From assembly GCA_934272845.1 (NCBI GenBank), contig CAKQSF010000005.1, positions 1 through 64,000 on the forward strand: DNA of 64,000 nt. The letters run 5' to 3'. A program made the translations under genes and the position numbers. Below the pieces are notes generated by a model. It saw only the letters and a list, made by a program, of their open reading frames with translations, had not been told where the DNA came from and did not search any database. The stretch comes from an uncultured Prevotella sp. Lineage in GTDB: Bacteria; Bacteroidota; Bacteroidia; Bacteroidales; Bacteroidaceae. Positions 17,207 to 25,596 of this stretch are shown here, one piece after another. Numbering within the stretch: position 1 is the stretch's first letter; every line of letters begins with the position of its first letter.

Positions 17207-18067
17207 CTATTCCGGAAGTGCTATTTCGCCTTCAAAAGATATGGCGGCAGGTCCTGTCATCATGAGATGTGCGTCGGCTCCGCCCCACTCTATCGTCAGC
17301 GTTCCACCGTCCATGCGAATGTTTGTCTTTGCTCCGCTTCTCCCTGTGAGTTGCGCTGCTACAGCAGTAGCGCATGCTCCTGTACCGCATGCCAGCGTTA
17401 TTCCGCTACCTCTCTCCCATACTCTCATTCTTACTGTTCCGTCATTGAGCATTTGGGCGAACTCAATGTTGCAGCGTTGTGGGAAGACCTCATGATGTTC
17501 AAGTACTTTTCCGTATCGCTCTACGTCGAATTTTTCTACGTCTTCGTCAAGGAATATCACGAAGTGTGGATTGCCCATTGATACGAATGTTCCTTGAAAG
17601 GTTCTGTCAAGCGCCATCAACTCATAGTTTTTGGCTTGCCCTCCTTTTACACCGAACTGTGCAGGTTGCTTGAGTTGCGGAGTTCCCATATCCACTGTCA
17701 CCGTCTCTACCTCGCTGTTCTCATTGAGATGAAGATTAAGTACCTTTATGCCTGACAGTGTTTGAAGGCGTATTGGGTTCTTATCTGTGAGGTGTTTATC
17801 GTGCAAGTATTTCGCTACGCAACGTGTACCGTTTCCGCACATCATCGCTTCTGAGCCATCGTTGTTAAATATTCTCATTGAGAAATCTGCTCCTGGTTCC
17901 GTAGCCTTGCCTATCATTATCAAACCATCAGAGCCTACTCCGAAGTGATATCTGCTCCATTCTATCGAGGCTTTGACTGGGTCGGGTATATTATATAATA
18001 ATGTATTTACATATATATAGTCATTTCCCGCGCCATGCATCTTTGTAAACTTTACGGTTTGTTTCAT
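17207..18067 (-). CDS. dapF: Diaminopimelate epimerase
   Basis: A 286-aa epimerase of LL- to meso-diaminopimelate. Both catalytic cysteines are present: one in [14 protein letters not shown] (N-terminal half) and one in [16 protein letters not shown] (C-terminal half). It starts [17 protein letters not shown], the canonical family N-terminus. It is first gene of dapF-dapL-porin, with a -7 box at 18198. It supplies meso-DAP for peptidoglycan and lysine. Confidence 0.97.
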   Translation of the reverse strand: MKQTVKFTKMHGAGNDYIYVNTLLYNIPDPVKASIEWSRYHFGVGSDGLIMIGKATEPGADFSMRIFNNDGSEAMMCGNGTRCVAKYLHDKHLTDKNPIRLQTLSGIKVLNLHLNENSEVETVTVDMGTPQLKQPAQFGVKGGQAKNYELMALDRTFQGTFVSMGNPHFVIFLDEDVEKFDVERYGKVLEHHEVFPQRCNIEFAQMLNDGTVRMRVWERGSGITLACGTGACATAVAAQLTGRSGAKTNIRMDGGTLTIEWGGADAHLMMTGPAAISFEGEIALPE

Positions 18068-18197
18068 GATTTCTTCTTTTTGTTGGTCATTGGTTGTTGG
18101 TTATCAGTCATTACCTTATTATATATTAGCAAGACCTTAAACCTACAACCTCAAACCTTCTTACCATTCGTGTTTGTGTCATTTTCTTTTTCTGCTG

Positions 18198-18205
18198 CAA
18201 AATTA
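18198..18205 (-). promoter_or_regulatory. -7 box of dapF-dapL-porin
   Basis: Minus-strand TAATTTTG, about 130 bp upstream of ATG 18067, in the divergent region shared with glnK (18068-18496). I see no clear common operator between the two promoters. Confidence 0.55.
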
Positions 18206-18406
18206 CTACTTTTTGTCGGAAACCACAAGCGTTTTTTAACTATTCTGTCGTATTTTTATTAATAAAATAACAATTTGTCACTTTTATGATGTTTTTTCTT
18301 TACATTATCATAGCATCTTACTCACTATTACTTACAAATCGAAACTCACTGCATTTTTCTTGTAACGCTTTGCACGTTTAGTGATTGTTTTATTGACATT
18401 TTGTTG

Positions 18407-18414
18407 TAATTTTG
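18407..18414 (+). promoter_or_regulatory. -7 box of glnK-amtB-asnB
   Basis: TAATTTTG at 18407-18414. The leader of about 80 nt holds AAAACGT...ACGTTTT complementary segments near 18429-18451, then an A-rich stretch before ATG 18497. Confidence 0.6.
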
Positions 18415-18496
18415 CATCAGAATTAAACAAAACGTCAATAATTACGTTTTAAACACAACACAAACACATATATAAATAAAAGAAAGGGTATTAAGT

Positions 18497-18844
18497 ATGA
18501 AAAAGATTGAGGCTATCATCCGCAAGACTAAGTTCGAGGATGTAAAAGAGGCTCTGCTTAGTTCCGACATCGACTGGTTTGAGTATCACGATGTTCATGG
18601 CATCGGTCAGAGCCGTCAGGAGCGCATTTATCGTGGTGTTCAGTATTCAACAGATGTTATTGAGCGTGTGGCTATCACCATCATCTGCCGCGAGATGTTC
18701 GTGGAGCCTACCATAAAGGTTATTATGGACGTGGCACACACGGGAAAGGTGGGCGATGGTCGCATATTCCTTAGCGATGTCATTGACTGTTACTCTATAA
18801 GGACCGGAGAACACGGCGACACGGTTTTGGCTGATAAGAAGTAG
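18497..18844 (+). CDS. glnK: PII-type nitrogen regulatory protein GlnK
   Basis: A 115-aa trimeric PII protein that gates AmtB and senses 2-oxoglutarate and ATP/ADP. The T-loop tip reads ERIYRGVQY, with Y50 at the position of the uridylylated Tyr51 of E. coli. The B-loop AHTGKVGDGRIF and the C-terminal SIRTGEHG are intact. The T-loop base is diverged (GQSRQER in place of GRQKGHAE). It is first in glnK-amtB-asnB, separated from amtB by a 141-bp spacer that forms an imperfect inverted repeat. Confidence 0.95.
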   Translation: MKKIEAIIRKTKFEDVKEALLSSDIDWFEYHDVHGIGQSRQERIYRGVQYSTDVIERVAITIICREMFVEPTIKVIMDVAHTGKVGDGRIFLSDVIDCYSIRTGEHGDTVLADKK

Positions 18845-18845
18845 A

Positions 18846-18945
18846 GTCGTTGTTTAGTTCTTTAGTTATTTTGTAGTTTTGTGATGTGAAATAGCATGAT
18901 ATTAACAATCACATAACAAACAAGGCAAACTACTAAACAACCGAA
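18846..18945 (+). promoter_or_regulatory. Inverted repeat in the glnK-amtB spacer
   Basis: GTCGTTGTTTAGT (from 18846) pairs with ACTAAACAACCGA (18932-18944), with further pairing inside (GTGATGTG with CACAT). No T-run follows, so it could be an mRNA-processing or stability structure. A similar structure fills the next spacer. Confidence 0.5.
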
Positions 18946-18985
18946 CGACAAATTTACACAACAACAACTTAACACAAACACAACT

Positions 18986-20236
18986 ATGATAGATACATTA
19001 TTCGCCACTCCTCTCGCTGCTGTTGTAGAGGAATCCAAAGACTACGTTAACGGTCTTGATACGCTTTGGGTATTGCTCGGTGCAATGCTCGTGTTTTGGA
19101 TGCAGCCTGGTTTCGCACTCGTTGAAGCAGGTTTGACACGTTCTAAGAATACTGCCAACATACTTATGAAGAACTTTGTAGACTTCATGATGGGCACGGT
19201 GCTCTTCTGGATTCTCGGTTTCTCTATCATGTATGGCGAGGGCAACGACTTCATTGGTTGGGACGGTTTCTTCTTTATCGGTTCTGACAGTAACGTCCCT
19301 GCTGAGTGTACGTTCATCTTCCAGACCGTTTTCTGTGCTACCACAGCCACAATCGTTTCTGGTGCCATGGCAGAACGCACAAAGTTCTCTATGTATGTAG
19401 TATACTCTATGCTTATCTCTGCCTTCATCTACCCTATCGAAGGTCACTGGTCATGGGGCGGTGGCTGGCTCTCTGAAATGGGATTCCACGATTTCGCCGG
19501 TTCTACTGTTGTTCACCTCTGCGGTGGTGTGCTCGCTCTCGCTGGTGCTATAGTACTTGGTCCACGTATCGGTAAGTATACTAAGGACGGTAAGAGCCGC
19601 GCTATTCCTGGTCATAACCTTACTCTCTGCGCCCTCGGCGTATTCTGCCTGTGGCTTGGTTGGTTCGGTTTCAACCCATGTTCTACTGTTGCCGCTACTG
19701 GTTACGCTAACGCTGTAAGCATGTCTCACGTCTTCGTTACCACCAACATGGCAGCAGCCACAGGTGCCATTGCTGCAATGTTCTATACATGGATTATTGA
19801 CGGCAAGCCATCACTCTCTATGCTCTGCAACGGTGTGCTCGCTGGTCTCGTTGGTATTACCGCTGGTTGCGACACTGTAAGCATTGGTTCTGCAGCCATC
19901 ATCGGTGCTGTTACTAGTATCTGCATGTGCTTCTCTGTATCATTCATTGATAAGGTTTGTAAGGTTGACGACCCTGTAGGTGCCGTTTCTGTTCACGGTG
20001 TGGGTGGCTTCGTAGGTACTATCCTCACTGGTGTATTCAGCGATGTTGCCATCGATGGCTCTGAGGTTAGTTTCACTACACAGTTGATTGGTGCTGTAGC
20101 AGTTACAGTATTCGCCTTCGCTGCTGGTATGATTCTCTTCAATGTCATTAAGTACACTCACGGATTGCGTTGCGATCGCGTTATTGAGGAGGAAGGCCTC
20201 GATGTTTACGAGCACGGTGAGGCTTGTTACAACTAA
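18986..20236 (+). CDS. amtB: Ammonium transporter AmtB
   Basis: A 416-aa inner-membrane channel with about 11 membrane segments. The twin pore histidines are present in DFAGSTVVHLCGG and GAVSVHGVGGFVGT, and the phenylalanine gate region FQTVFCATTATIVSGAMAER is intact. The C-terminal tail HGLRCDRVIEEEGLDVYEHG is the expected GlnK-interaction segment. It is co-transcribed after glnK, the classic pairing. Start chosen at MIDTLFATPL, which leaves a short N-terminal extension before the first membrane segment. Confidence 0.96.
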   Translation: MIDTLFATPLAAVVEESKDYVNGLDTLWVLLGAMLVFWMQPGFALVEAGLTRSKNTANILMKNFVDFMMGTVLFWILGFSIMYGEGNDFIGWDGFFFIGSDSNVPAECTFIFQTVFCATTATIVSGAMAERTKFSMYVVYSMLISAFIYPIEGHWSWGGGWLSEMGFHDFAGSTVVHLCGGVLALAGAIVLGPRIGKYTKDGKSRAIPGHNLTLCALGVFCLWLGWFGFNPCSTVAATGYANAVSMSHVFVTTNMAAATGAIAAMFYTWIIDGKPSLSMLCNGVLAGLVGITAGCDTVSIGSAAIIGAVTSICMCFSVSFIDKVCKVDDPVGAVSVHGVGGFVGTILTGVFSDVAIDGSEVSFTTQLIGAVAVTVFAFAAGMILFNVIKYTHGLRCDRVIEEEGLDVYEHGEACYN

Positions 20237-20252
20237 TGAATTCGTGGTTTGG

Positions 20253-20315
20253 TCGTTTAGTTGTTTTGTGATTTAGTTAATACAACAGTACATAATCACA
20301 CAAACAACTAAACGA
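20253..20315 (+). promoter_or_regulatory. Inverted repeat in the amtB-asnB spacer
   Basis: TCGTTTAGTTGTTTTGTGAT (from 20253) pairs almost fully with the segment ending CAACTAAACGA at 20315, a stem of about 21 bp with one bulge. It shares the GTTTAGTT...AACTAAAC arms with the glnK-amtB spacer. No T-run follows. Confidence 0.55.
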
Positions 20316-20385
20316 CAAAATCGCCAGACAACTAAACAATTAAGCAGCAAACTTAAACGATAACCTTTTAAAAAGAAAAACTACT

Positions 20386-22107
20386 ATGTGTGGAATTGCA
20401 TGTATTTTCAACATTCAGCAACAGACTGCTGAACTTAGAAAGAAAGCGCTGAAGATGAGTCAGAAGATACGTCACCGCGGTCCTGATTGGAGCGGAATAT
20501 ACGTTGGCGGCTCTGCTATCCTCGCTCACGAGCGTCTCAGCATTGTTGACCCACAGTCAGGACAGCAACCTCTGTATGCTCCTGACCGCAAACAGGTGCT
20601 GGCTGTCAACGGTGAGATATACAACCACCGTGACATTCGTGCGGAATATGCCGACCGCTACCAGTTCCAGACGGGCTCTGACTGTGAGGTTTTCCTCGCT
20701 CTCTACCGCGAATGGAAGAAGACTGGCAGCGATGATCCATCATGGATATTCGAGAAAGCGAGCGGTATCTTCGCCTTCGCCATATATGACGAAGAGGCTG
20801 ACGAGTTCCTCATTGGTCGCGACCCTATAGGTGTTATTCCACTATATATAGGTCATGACAAAGACGGCAAAGTGTACGTAGCCTCTGAACTGAAGGCTCT
20901 TGAGGGCTTCTGCGACGAATATGAGCCTTTCTTGCCTGGTCATTACTATTGGTCTCGACATGCTAAGATGGAGAAATGGTACACTCGCGAATGGATGGAC
21001 AAGATGCCAGGAGAGTGTTCTTCACCTATCTCTGAGATAGCAAGCCTGTCATACGAGGACAGCGTCAAGGCTGTTCACGACTCTCTTGAGGATGCCGTTA
21101 AGCGTCAGTTGATGAGTGACGTGCCTTACGGTGTGCTGCTCTCTGGCGGTCTTGACTCAAGTGTAACATCTGCCATTGCCAAGAAATATGCCGCAAAGCG
21201 TATTGAGACCGATGGTACAGAGAAGGCTTGGTGGCCACGTCTGCACTCTTTCGCTGTTGGTCTGAAGGGTGCGCCCGACCTCGCTAAGGCTAAGGAGGTG
21301 GCTGACTACATCGGTACCGTACACCACGAGATTAACTATACCATTCAGGAGGGACTTGACGCCATCCGCGACGTTATATACTTCATTGAGACCTACGATG
21401 TAACGACCGTACGTGCCTCAACGCCTATGTACCTTCTCGCACGTGTAATAAAGTCTATGGGCATCAAGATGGTGCTCTCTGGCGAGGGTGCCGATGAGGT
21501 GTTCGGTGGATACCTCTACTTCCATAAGGCTCCTGACGCTAAGGAGTTTCATGAGGAGACGGTGCGCAAACTGAGCAAACTGCACCAGTACGACTGTCTG
21601 CGTGCTAACAAATCACTCAGCGCATGGGGTGTAGAAGGACGTGTACCGTTCCTCGACAAGGAGTTCCTCGACGTGGCAATGTCGCTCAACCCTGAATATA
21701 AGATGTGTCCTGGCTCCGTAATGGAGAAGAAGTTGGTGCGTGAAGCCTTTGCAGATATGCTGCCAGAGAGCGTAGCATGGCGACAGAAGGAGCAATTCTC
21801 TGACGGTGTTGGCTATTCATGGATTGACACTCTGAAGGAGATTACCTCCAAGGCTGTTACTGATGAGCAGATGGCTCATGCAGCAGAGCGTTTCCCTATC
21901 AACACACCGCTGTGTAAGGAGGAATACTATTACCGAAGCATCTTCGAGGAACACTTCCCAAGTGACAGCGCAGCGCGTGCCGTACCTCATGAGGCAAGCG
22001 TGGCATGTTCTACCGCCAAGGCTCTGGAATGGGACGAGGCATGGAAGAACATGAACGATCCTTCAGGTCGTGCCGTTGCTGGAGTGCACGAACAAGCATA
22101 TAAATAA
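20386..22107 (+). CDS. asnB: Asparagine synthetase B (glutamine-hydrolysing)
   Basis: A 573-aa enzyme that makes asparagine from aspartate, ATP and glutamine. It starts MCGIACIFNI, so Cys2 is the glutaminase nucleophile; RHRGPDWSG and NGEIYNH complete the N-terminal amidotransferase domain. The synthetase domain carries the pyrophosphate loop LLSGGLDSSVTSA and SGEGADEVFGGY. Last in glnK-amtB-asnB and followed by a strong terminator at 22153. The operon channels imported ammonium, via GSIII glutamine, into asparagine. Confidence 0.97.
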   Translation: MCGIACIFNIQQQTAELRKKALKMSQKIRHRGPDWSGIYVGGSAILAHERLSIVDPQSGQQPLYAPDRKQVLAVNGEIYNHRDIRAEYADRYQFQTGSDCEVFLALYREWKKTGSDDPSWIFEKASGIFAFAIYDEEADEFLIGRDPIGVIPLYIGHDKDGKVYVASELKALEGFCDEYEPFLPGHYYWSRHAKMEKWYTREWMDKMPGECSSPISEIASLSYEDSVKAVHDSLEDAVKRQLMSDVPYGVLLSGGLDSSVTSAIAKKYAAKRIETDGTEKAWWPRLHSFAVGLKGAPDLAKAKEVADYIGTVHHEINYTIQEGLDAIRDVIYFIETYDVTTVRASTPMYLLARVIKSMGIKMVLSGEGADEVFGGYLYFHKAPDAKEFHEETVRKLSKLHQYDCLRANKSLSAWGVEGRVPFLDKEFLDVAMSLNPEYKMCPGSVMEKKLVREAFADMLPESVAWRQKEQFSDGVGYSWIDTLKEITSKAVTDEQMAHAAERFPINTPLCKEEYYYRSIFEEHFPSDSAARAVPHEASVACSTAKALEWDEAWKNMNDPSGRAVAGVHEQAYK

Positions 22108-22152
22108 CCTTAATAACAATAACATTTATATTAAAGTTTATATTAGTTCTAT

Positions 22153-22187
22153 GTCCTGACCACTTGCCATTGTGGTCAGGACTTTTT
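22153..22187 (+). terminator. Terminator of glnK-amtB-asnB
   Basis: A perfect 11-bp stem, GTCCTGACCAC with GTGGTCAGGAC, with an 8-nt loop, followed by TTTTT. It lies 45 bp after the asnB stop. Confidence 0.9.
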
Positions 22188-22209
22188 CGTTTCTTCTCGC
22201 TAATTATAG

Positions 22210-22773
22210 ATACCTCTGCTCTATCAGAGTGGCTACATCACCATAAAGGCATACGACCCAGAGACCGACCTCTACACTCTCGACCTGCCCAACAAGGAGA
22301 TTCGCGTAGGACTCTACCGCTGTCTGTTGCCTGACTATATAGGTACGAACACAGTAAAGGGCACCACCACCATCGCCAAGATGTCGGCACTCATTCGTCG
22401 GGGCAACATGGACGGGGCGTTACAGATGCTGCAAACATACCTCGCTACAGTCCCCTACTGCGCCAATACTGACTCGGAGGGACATTACCAGCAGATGATG
22501 TACGTCATTTTCTCCATTCTCAATAACTACGTTGACCTTGAGGTCCGCACCGCCTTCGGACGTGTTGACATGGTTTTGCGCACCGCAACGCACCTTTACC
22601 TATTTGAGTTGAAACTAAACAAGGACGCTGCCACCGCCATGAACCAAATAAACCTAAAGGAATACCCAAAGCGTTTTGCCCTATGTGGACTGCCGATAGT
22701 GAAGGTAGGCGTCAACTTCGACGTCACGACTCGCAACATAACCGACTGGCTGATTGAACCAGTAGAGGCGTAA
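22210..22773 (+). pseudogene. 5'-truncated AAA-ATPase/PD-(D/E)XK nuclease (DUF1703-type) remnant
   Basis: The open frame from 22210 encodes about 187 residues that read as the C-terminal end of the Bacteroidales AAA-ATPase-like family. It starts in mid-domain (LLYQSGYITIK, YTLDLPNKEIRVGLY), then carries the PD-(D/E)XK nuclease core GRVDMVLRTATHLYLFELKL and the tail INLKEYPKRF. A stop at 22207 and the asnB terminator block any upstream continuation, so the ATPase half is gone. There is no promoter, and TTG at 22327 is only a formal start. It is a relic of a usually multi-copy gene family. Confidence 0.7.
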
Positions 22774-22789
22774 AGACAATATAAATAAA

Positions 22790-22830
22790 TCCTCGTTGCT
22801 ATCTGTTACGATAACAACGAGGAATTATTT
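22790..22830 (+). terminator. Hairpin after the nuclease remnant
   Basis: TCCTCGTTG (22790-22798) and CAACGAGGA (22815-22823) form a 9-bp stem, with a weak ATTATTTT tail. Possibly the surviving terminator of the remnant. Confidence 0.5.
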
Positions 22831-22868
22831 TAATCATTACATTACTCCTTTACACCATTCTTAAAGCA

Positions 22869-22973
22869 CGATAGTAGTTCCTTAAATACCCCAAATACTA
22901 TAGTTAAGGAACAAGTATAAGCGATAGCAGTTCCTTAACTATGTCAAAAATGGTAGTTAAGGAACTGCTATCG
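22869..22973. repeat. Nested palindromes with a perfect 20-bp stem
   Basis: CGATAGCAGTTCCTTAACTA (22922-22941) and its exact complement TAGTTAAGGAACTGCTATCG (22954-22973) flank a 12-nt loop. A degenerate second copy of both arms precedes it (CGATAGTAGTTCCTTAA near 22869, TAGTTAAGGAAC near 22902). No T-run and no gene. Confidence 0.8.
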
Positions 22974-23025
22974 TTGTGCTCTTACATGAAACGTGATACA
23001 CATTCCGCATAAAAATAACAAAAAT

Positions 23026-23088
23026 ATTATACCACTTCGGGTGTAATATCAATATTTTTTCGTAACTTTGCCACCGAAAGGGTATAAT
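23026..23088 (+). promoter_or_regulatory. Promoter and candidate operator of the XRE regulator
   Basis: The -7 box TAACTTTG is at 23063-23070. Three matching half-sites surround it: ATTATACC (23026-23033) facing GGTGTAAT (23040-23047), and GGTATAAT (23081-23088) in the leader. The spacing suggests autoregulation by the downstream HTH protein. Confidence 0.55.
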
Positions 23089-23100
23089 CAACATAACGCT

Positions 23101-23310
23101 ATGAGTAATATATTGTCTGCATACGTGAAGGAAATGCGTCGGCAGTTTGGGCTGACGCAGGTGGATCTTGCCGCTAAATCGGGTGTGGGACTGCGGTTTG
23201 TGCGTGAGTTAGAGCAAGGCAAAGAGACACTGCGCCTTGACAAAGTGAACCAGGTTCTGATGCTGTTCGGGCACGAAGCGGGACCGGTGCCTATTAAAAG
23301 GGAGGAATAA
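23101..23310 (+). CDS. Orphan XRE/HipB-like transcriptional regulator
   Basis: A 69-aa single-domain helix-turn-helix protein. The helices are TQVDLAAKSGVGLRFVREL and ERGK-like EQGKETLRLDKVNQVL, typical of HipB/Y4mF antitoxin-type repressors. I start at ATG 23101 because the longer TTG-initiated frame (23068) would overlap the -7 box. HipB genes normally precede hipA kinase toxins, but none follows: after the stop come a hairpin and a gene on the other strand. It may be a surviving half of a toxin-antitoxin pair. Confidence 0.75.
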   Translation: MSNILSAYVKEMRRQFGLTQVDLAAKSGVGLRFVRELEQGKETLRLDKVNQVLMLFGHEAGPVPIKREE

Positions 23311-23316
23311 AGACAA

Positions 23317-23357
23317 ATCAAGCATAGTATAGCCTTAACTGTTATACCATGCTTGAT
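23317..23357. terminator. Hairpin between the XRE gene and the convergent operon
   Basis: ATCAAGCATAGTATA (from 23317) pairs with TATACCATGCTTGAT, 15 bp with one mismatch. It sits between two convergent genes and could end transcription from both sides, though T-runs are weak. Confidence 0.5.
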
Positions 23358-23370
23358 AAATTAAATACGA

Positions 23371-23886
23371 TTATTTCATTTTAGGAAGTTGCTTAGCCAA
23401 GGCCTTCATTGCTTTTGTGAAACGATCAGTTTCCACATAATCATAACTTCCTTTTAAGTGCACCTCAATTTTTAACACTGTCTTTCCTGTTTCTTTCTCT
23501 ATCACAGACAGTTCTCCATGTATCTTCATACAAGCCGTCAATGCACCTATACTCTGTGTTTTCCTTTCAAACTCATCAACGTGTAGCACCATCTTGTACT
23601 TGGCAGGAGTATTGTCGGTAACAATCTTTAGTCCTTTTGAATACTCATTAAAATATTCAGGAAAGAAATCCTTCATAAGACTCACGCGGACGTCATAATC
23701 TTTACCACACCATGCCTTGAAATCTTGTTTCCTTTCAAAAGTACAGTGGTCAAGGTCAAGCACGAACTCCGCAGTTGCATTTTCTTTTAATACCGCTGTA
23801 GAGCCTTCTTTCACTTCAAGTGACTTTGCGGACATGGTCATAACACAGACTACAAGCAGAAGGAATGTTGTTATAATCTTCTTCAT
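23371..23886 (-). CDS. Exported protein of unknown function, paralogue of the 23893 gene
   Basis: A 171-aa protein with a signal peptide (MKKIITTFLLLVVCVMTMSA, cleaved near residue 20). The mature part has a WCGKDYDVRVSLMKDFFPEYFNE segment and a C-terminal helix TKAMKALAKQLPKMK. The neighbouring 174-aa protein shares its layout (helical DxY/EWFNE region, then a beta-rich section, then an amphipathic C-terminal helix ending in K), which suggests a tandem duplication. It lies 6 bp behind that gene. No family recognised. Probably periplasmic. Confidence 0.65.
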   Translation of the reverse strand: MKKIITTFLLLVVCVMTMSAKSLEVKEGSTAVLKENATAEFVLDLDHCTFERKQDFKAWCGKDYDVRVSLMKDFFPEYFNEYSKGLKIVTDNTPAKYKMVLHVDEFERKTQSIGALTACMKIHGELSVIEKETGKTVLKIEVHLKGSYDYVETDRFTKAMKALAKQLPKMK

Positions 23887-23892
23887 AACGCC

Positions 23893-24417
23893 TTATTTCA
23901 TCATTGCTATTTTGCCTGTCTTTAGGAATTTGCTTACTGCTTTACCGAAACATTCACCTGCCTCCTTCATAGGGTCGCGCAGGGTGATATAGTCTTTGGA
24001 GTCACCGTCAGAACCTTTAAAGTATAATATAGCCTCGGTATCATTCGTTGAGACGTTGACAAGCAGAATGTCGGCAATGATTTTTCCACCGTTGTCTATA
24101 CTCTTCACCTTCACAACGATTTTGTAGTTAACGTCTTTTGTATCATTACTTGCAGTAATGGTAGTTACCTCGTCATTAAACCACTCGTAGAAGTACTCCA
24201 TAGACTTCTCCTTCCATTCTCTCAGTCGCTTTGCTTTTGCAAGGTAAGCATCGAATGATTTGCCTTTTGCCCACGTGGTCTCTGAGCAATCTATTACACC
24301 CGTCAGATACTTCTCGTTACGCAGACATTCCACGCTGCCGCTAACCAACTTTAGGTCTGCCGCCATACTTGCCATGCAACAAAAACATAGCAAGGCTGTA
24401 AACAAAATTTTTCTCAT
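23893..24417 (-). CDS. Exported protein of unknown function
   Basis: A 174-aa protein with signal peptide MRKILFTALLCFCCMASMAA. The mature part includes WKEKSMEYFYEWFNDEV, a beta-rich stretch VNYKIVVKVKSIDNGGKI, and a C-terminal helix GKAVSKFLKTGKIAMMK. It sits 24 bp behind the outer-membrane gene at 24442 and 6 bp ahead of its paralogue, so the three form one operon. Not recognised. Confidence 0.65.
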   Translation of the reverse strand: MRKILFTALLCFCCMASMAADLKLVSGSVECLRNEKYLTGVIDCSETTWAKGKSFDAYLAKAKRLREWKEKSMEYFYEWFNDEVTTITASNDTKDVNYKIVVKVKSIDNGGKIIADILLVNVSTNDTEAILYFKGSDGDSKDYITLRDPMKEAGECFGKAVSKFLKTGKIAMMK

Positions 24418-24441
24418 AAGAACATACGTTAAAAATAATTA

Positions 24442-25176
24442 CTAAAAATCAAGTGCTACACCTATATCAAGACCACTGTAAGTCTTTTTTTCGCCATAAT
24501 AACGCCAACCATAAAATTCTGTATTCTGCAAACAGTAGCCAACATTTACACTAAGTCCCACCTTACTATCACCGAAATAGAAATGGCAACCCAAAGAAGG
24601 ATTAAAGAAAAAGCCCTTTACATCGGCTGCGCTGCCACCTATTTTCATATCAACATACGGTGAAATTCTTTTTCCTAAGAAATCACTTCTTAAATGAAGG
24701 AAGATGGGGACACTCCACATTTCCTCAGTCCTAAACCTTGAGTTTTCTTGCTCGAAGTAATATTTTACACCGACACCAACACCTGCATACAGTCGTGGAA
24801 GTATCTGACATCCATGTGACGTCCAAAGAAATTCACAATCAGGAGTGTAACTTGATGTACCGATTACATATGAATCTCCTACAAAACCACGATACCTAGG
24901 CGCACGAGCATAGCCTGGCTCCTCATCTTCTTCATCATTATCACTGTTAGTGTATGACGCAGCCTTGGTTATTTTGCTTACTTCTGACATTTCATAAACA
25001 AAGACACTACCGTCAGACGTAGTGATTTTCAGGTTCTCATCAGGATTTATCTCCGATATAGTACCGTAGATAATACTGCCATTCTTAAGATAAACGACAT
25101 CCTTCACCCCCCCCGAAGCATAGGCTCCACAAACGAAAAATGCTACAAGCGCAAGCATTGCTAGTAATTTTTTCAT
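24442..25176 (-). CDS. Exported beta-barrel-like protein
   Basis: A 244-aa protein with signal peptide MKKLLAMLALVAFFVCGAYA. Residues 23-72 form a small beta domain, VVYLKNGSIIYGTISEI...SDGSVFVYEMSEVSKI, a motif common at the start of Bacteroidales outer-membrane proteins. An acidic linker (DNDEEDEEPG) follows, then a probable 8-strand barrel that ends GLDIGVALDF with a terminal Phe. First gene of a three-gene exported operon with a -7 box at 25247. The ligand is unknown. Confidence 0.7.
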   Translation of the reverse strand: MKKLLAMLALVAFFVCGAYASGGVKDVVYLKNGSIIYGTISEINPDENLKITTSDGSVFVYEMSEVSKITKAASYTNSDNDEEDEEPGYARAPRYRGFVGDSYVIGTSSYTPDCEFLWTSHGCQILPRLYAGVGVGVKYYFEQENSRFRTEEMWSVPIFLHLRSDFLGKRISPYVDMKIGGSAADVKGFFFNPSLGCHFYFGDSKVGLSVNVGYCLQNTEFYGWRYYGEKKTYSGLDIGVALDF

Positions 25177-25246
25177 AGTCTTTTGTTTTGTTATATAGTT
25201 AGATAATGTTTGTTATCAAATCTATTACGCTACTAATTTTTGCTTG

Positions 25247-25254
25247 CAAATATA
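25247..25254 (-). promoter_or_regulatory. -7 box of the 25176-23371 operon
   Basis: Minus-strand TATATTTG, about 70 bp before ATG 25176. Confidence 0.5.
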
Positions 25255-25319
25255 CTAACATTTTTCGAAACCTACAAGTTCATTTAGGTTCATTTCACCA
25301 ACAAAATTTTTTTAGCCAC

Positions 25320-25484
25320 AACTTACAATCTGAAAGCGCCCAAATCACGAGGTAAAAGCATAGTGTTTACCTCGTGATTTGGACTTAATTACACTGTAAT
25401 TAGGTACTGATTACATTGCGAGCGCATGGCTCTAAAAATTGTAAGAAAACAAGTATGTTTTACTTACAGATTGTAAGGAAAAGG
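25320..25484 (-). repeat. Interspersed repeat family R2, copy 2 (inverted)
   Basis: Read on the minus strand, it carries the same ordered blocks as 10388-10540: TGTAAGTAAAAC...GTTTTCTTACA hairpin, TTTTTAGAGC, GTAATTAAG, CCAAATCAC, GTGATTTGGGC and CTTTCAGATTGTAAGT. It runs into the 3' end of the 40-codon remnant at 25460. Confidence 0.7.
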
Positions 25485-25582
25485 CGTTTTACCCACATTA
25501 CCCACTCCAACAAGTTCTCAGGGGTAATGACCGCCTTCTCTTTTACTTCACTAAAGGTTTGAATTGCGCATCCATTTATCAT
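25460..25582 (-). pseudogene. 40-codon remnant downstream of the double palindrome
   Basis: A frame starting MINGCAIQTFSEVKEKAVIT that ends inside repeat R2. It has a -7 box (TAAGTTTG, 25597-25604) 15 bp upstream and an elaborate operator beyond that, so a regulated gene once started here, or a very short one still does. No homology recognised. The in-frame extension to 25660 crosses the promoter and operator and is not credible. Confidence 0.4.
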
Positions 25583-25596
25583 AAAGACAGGACATG

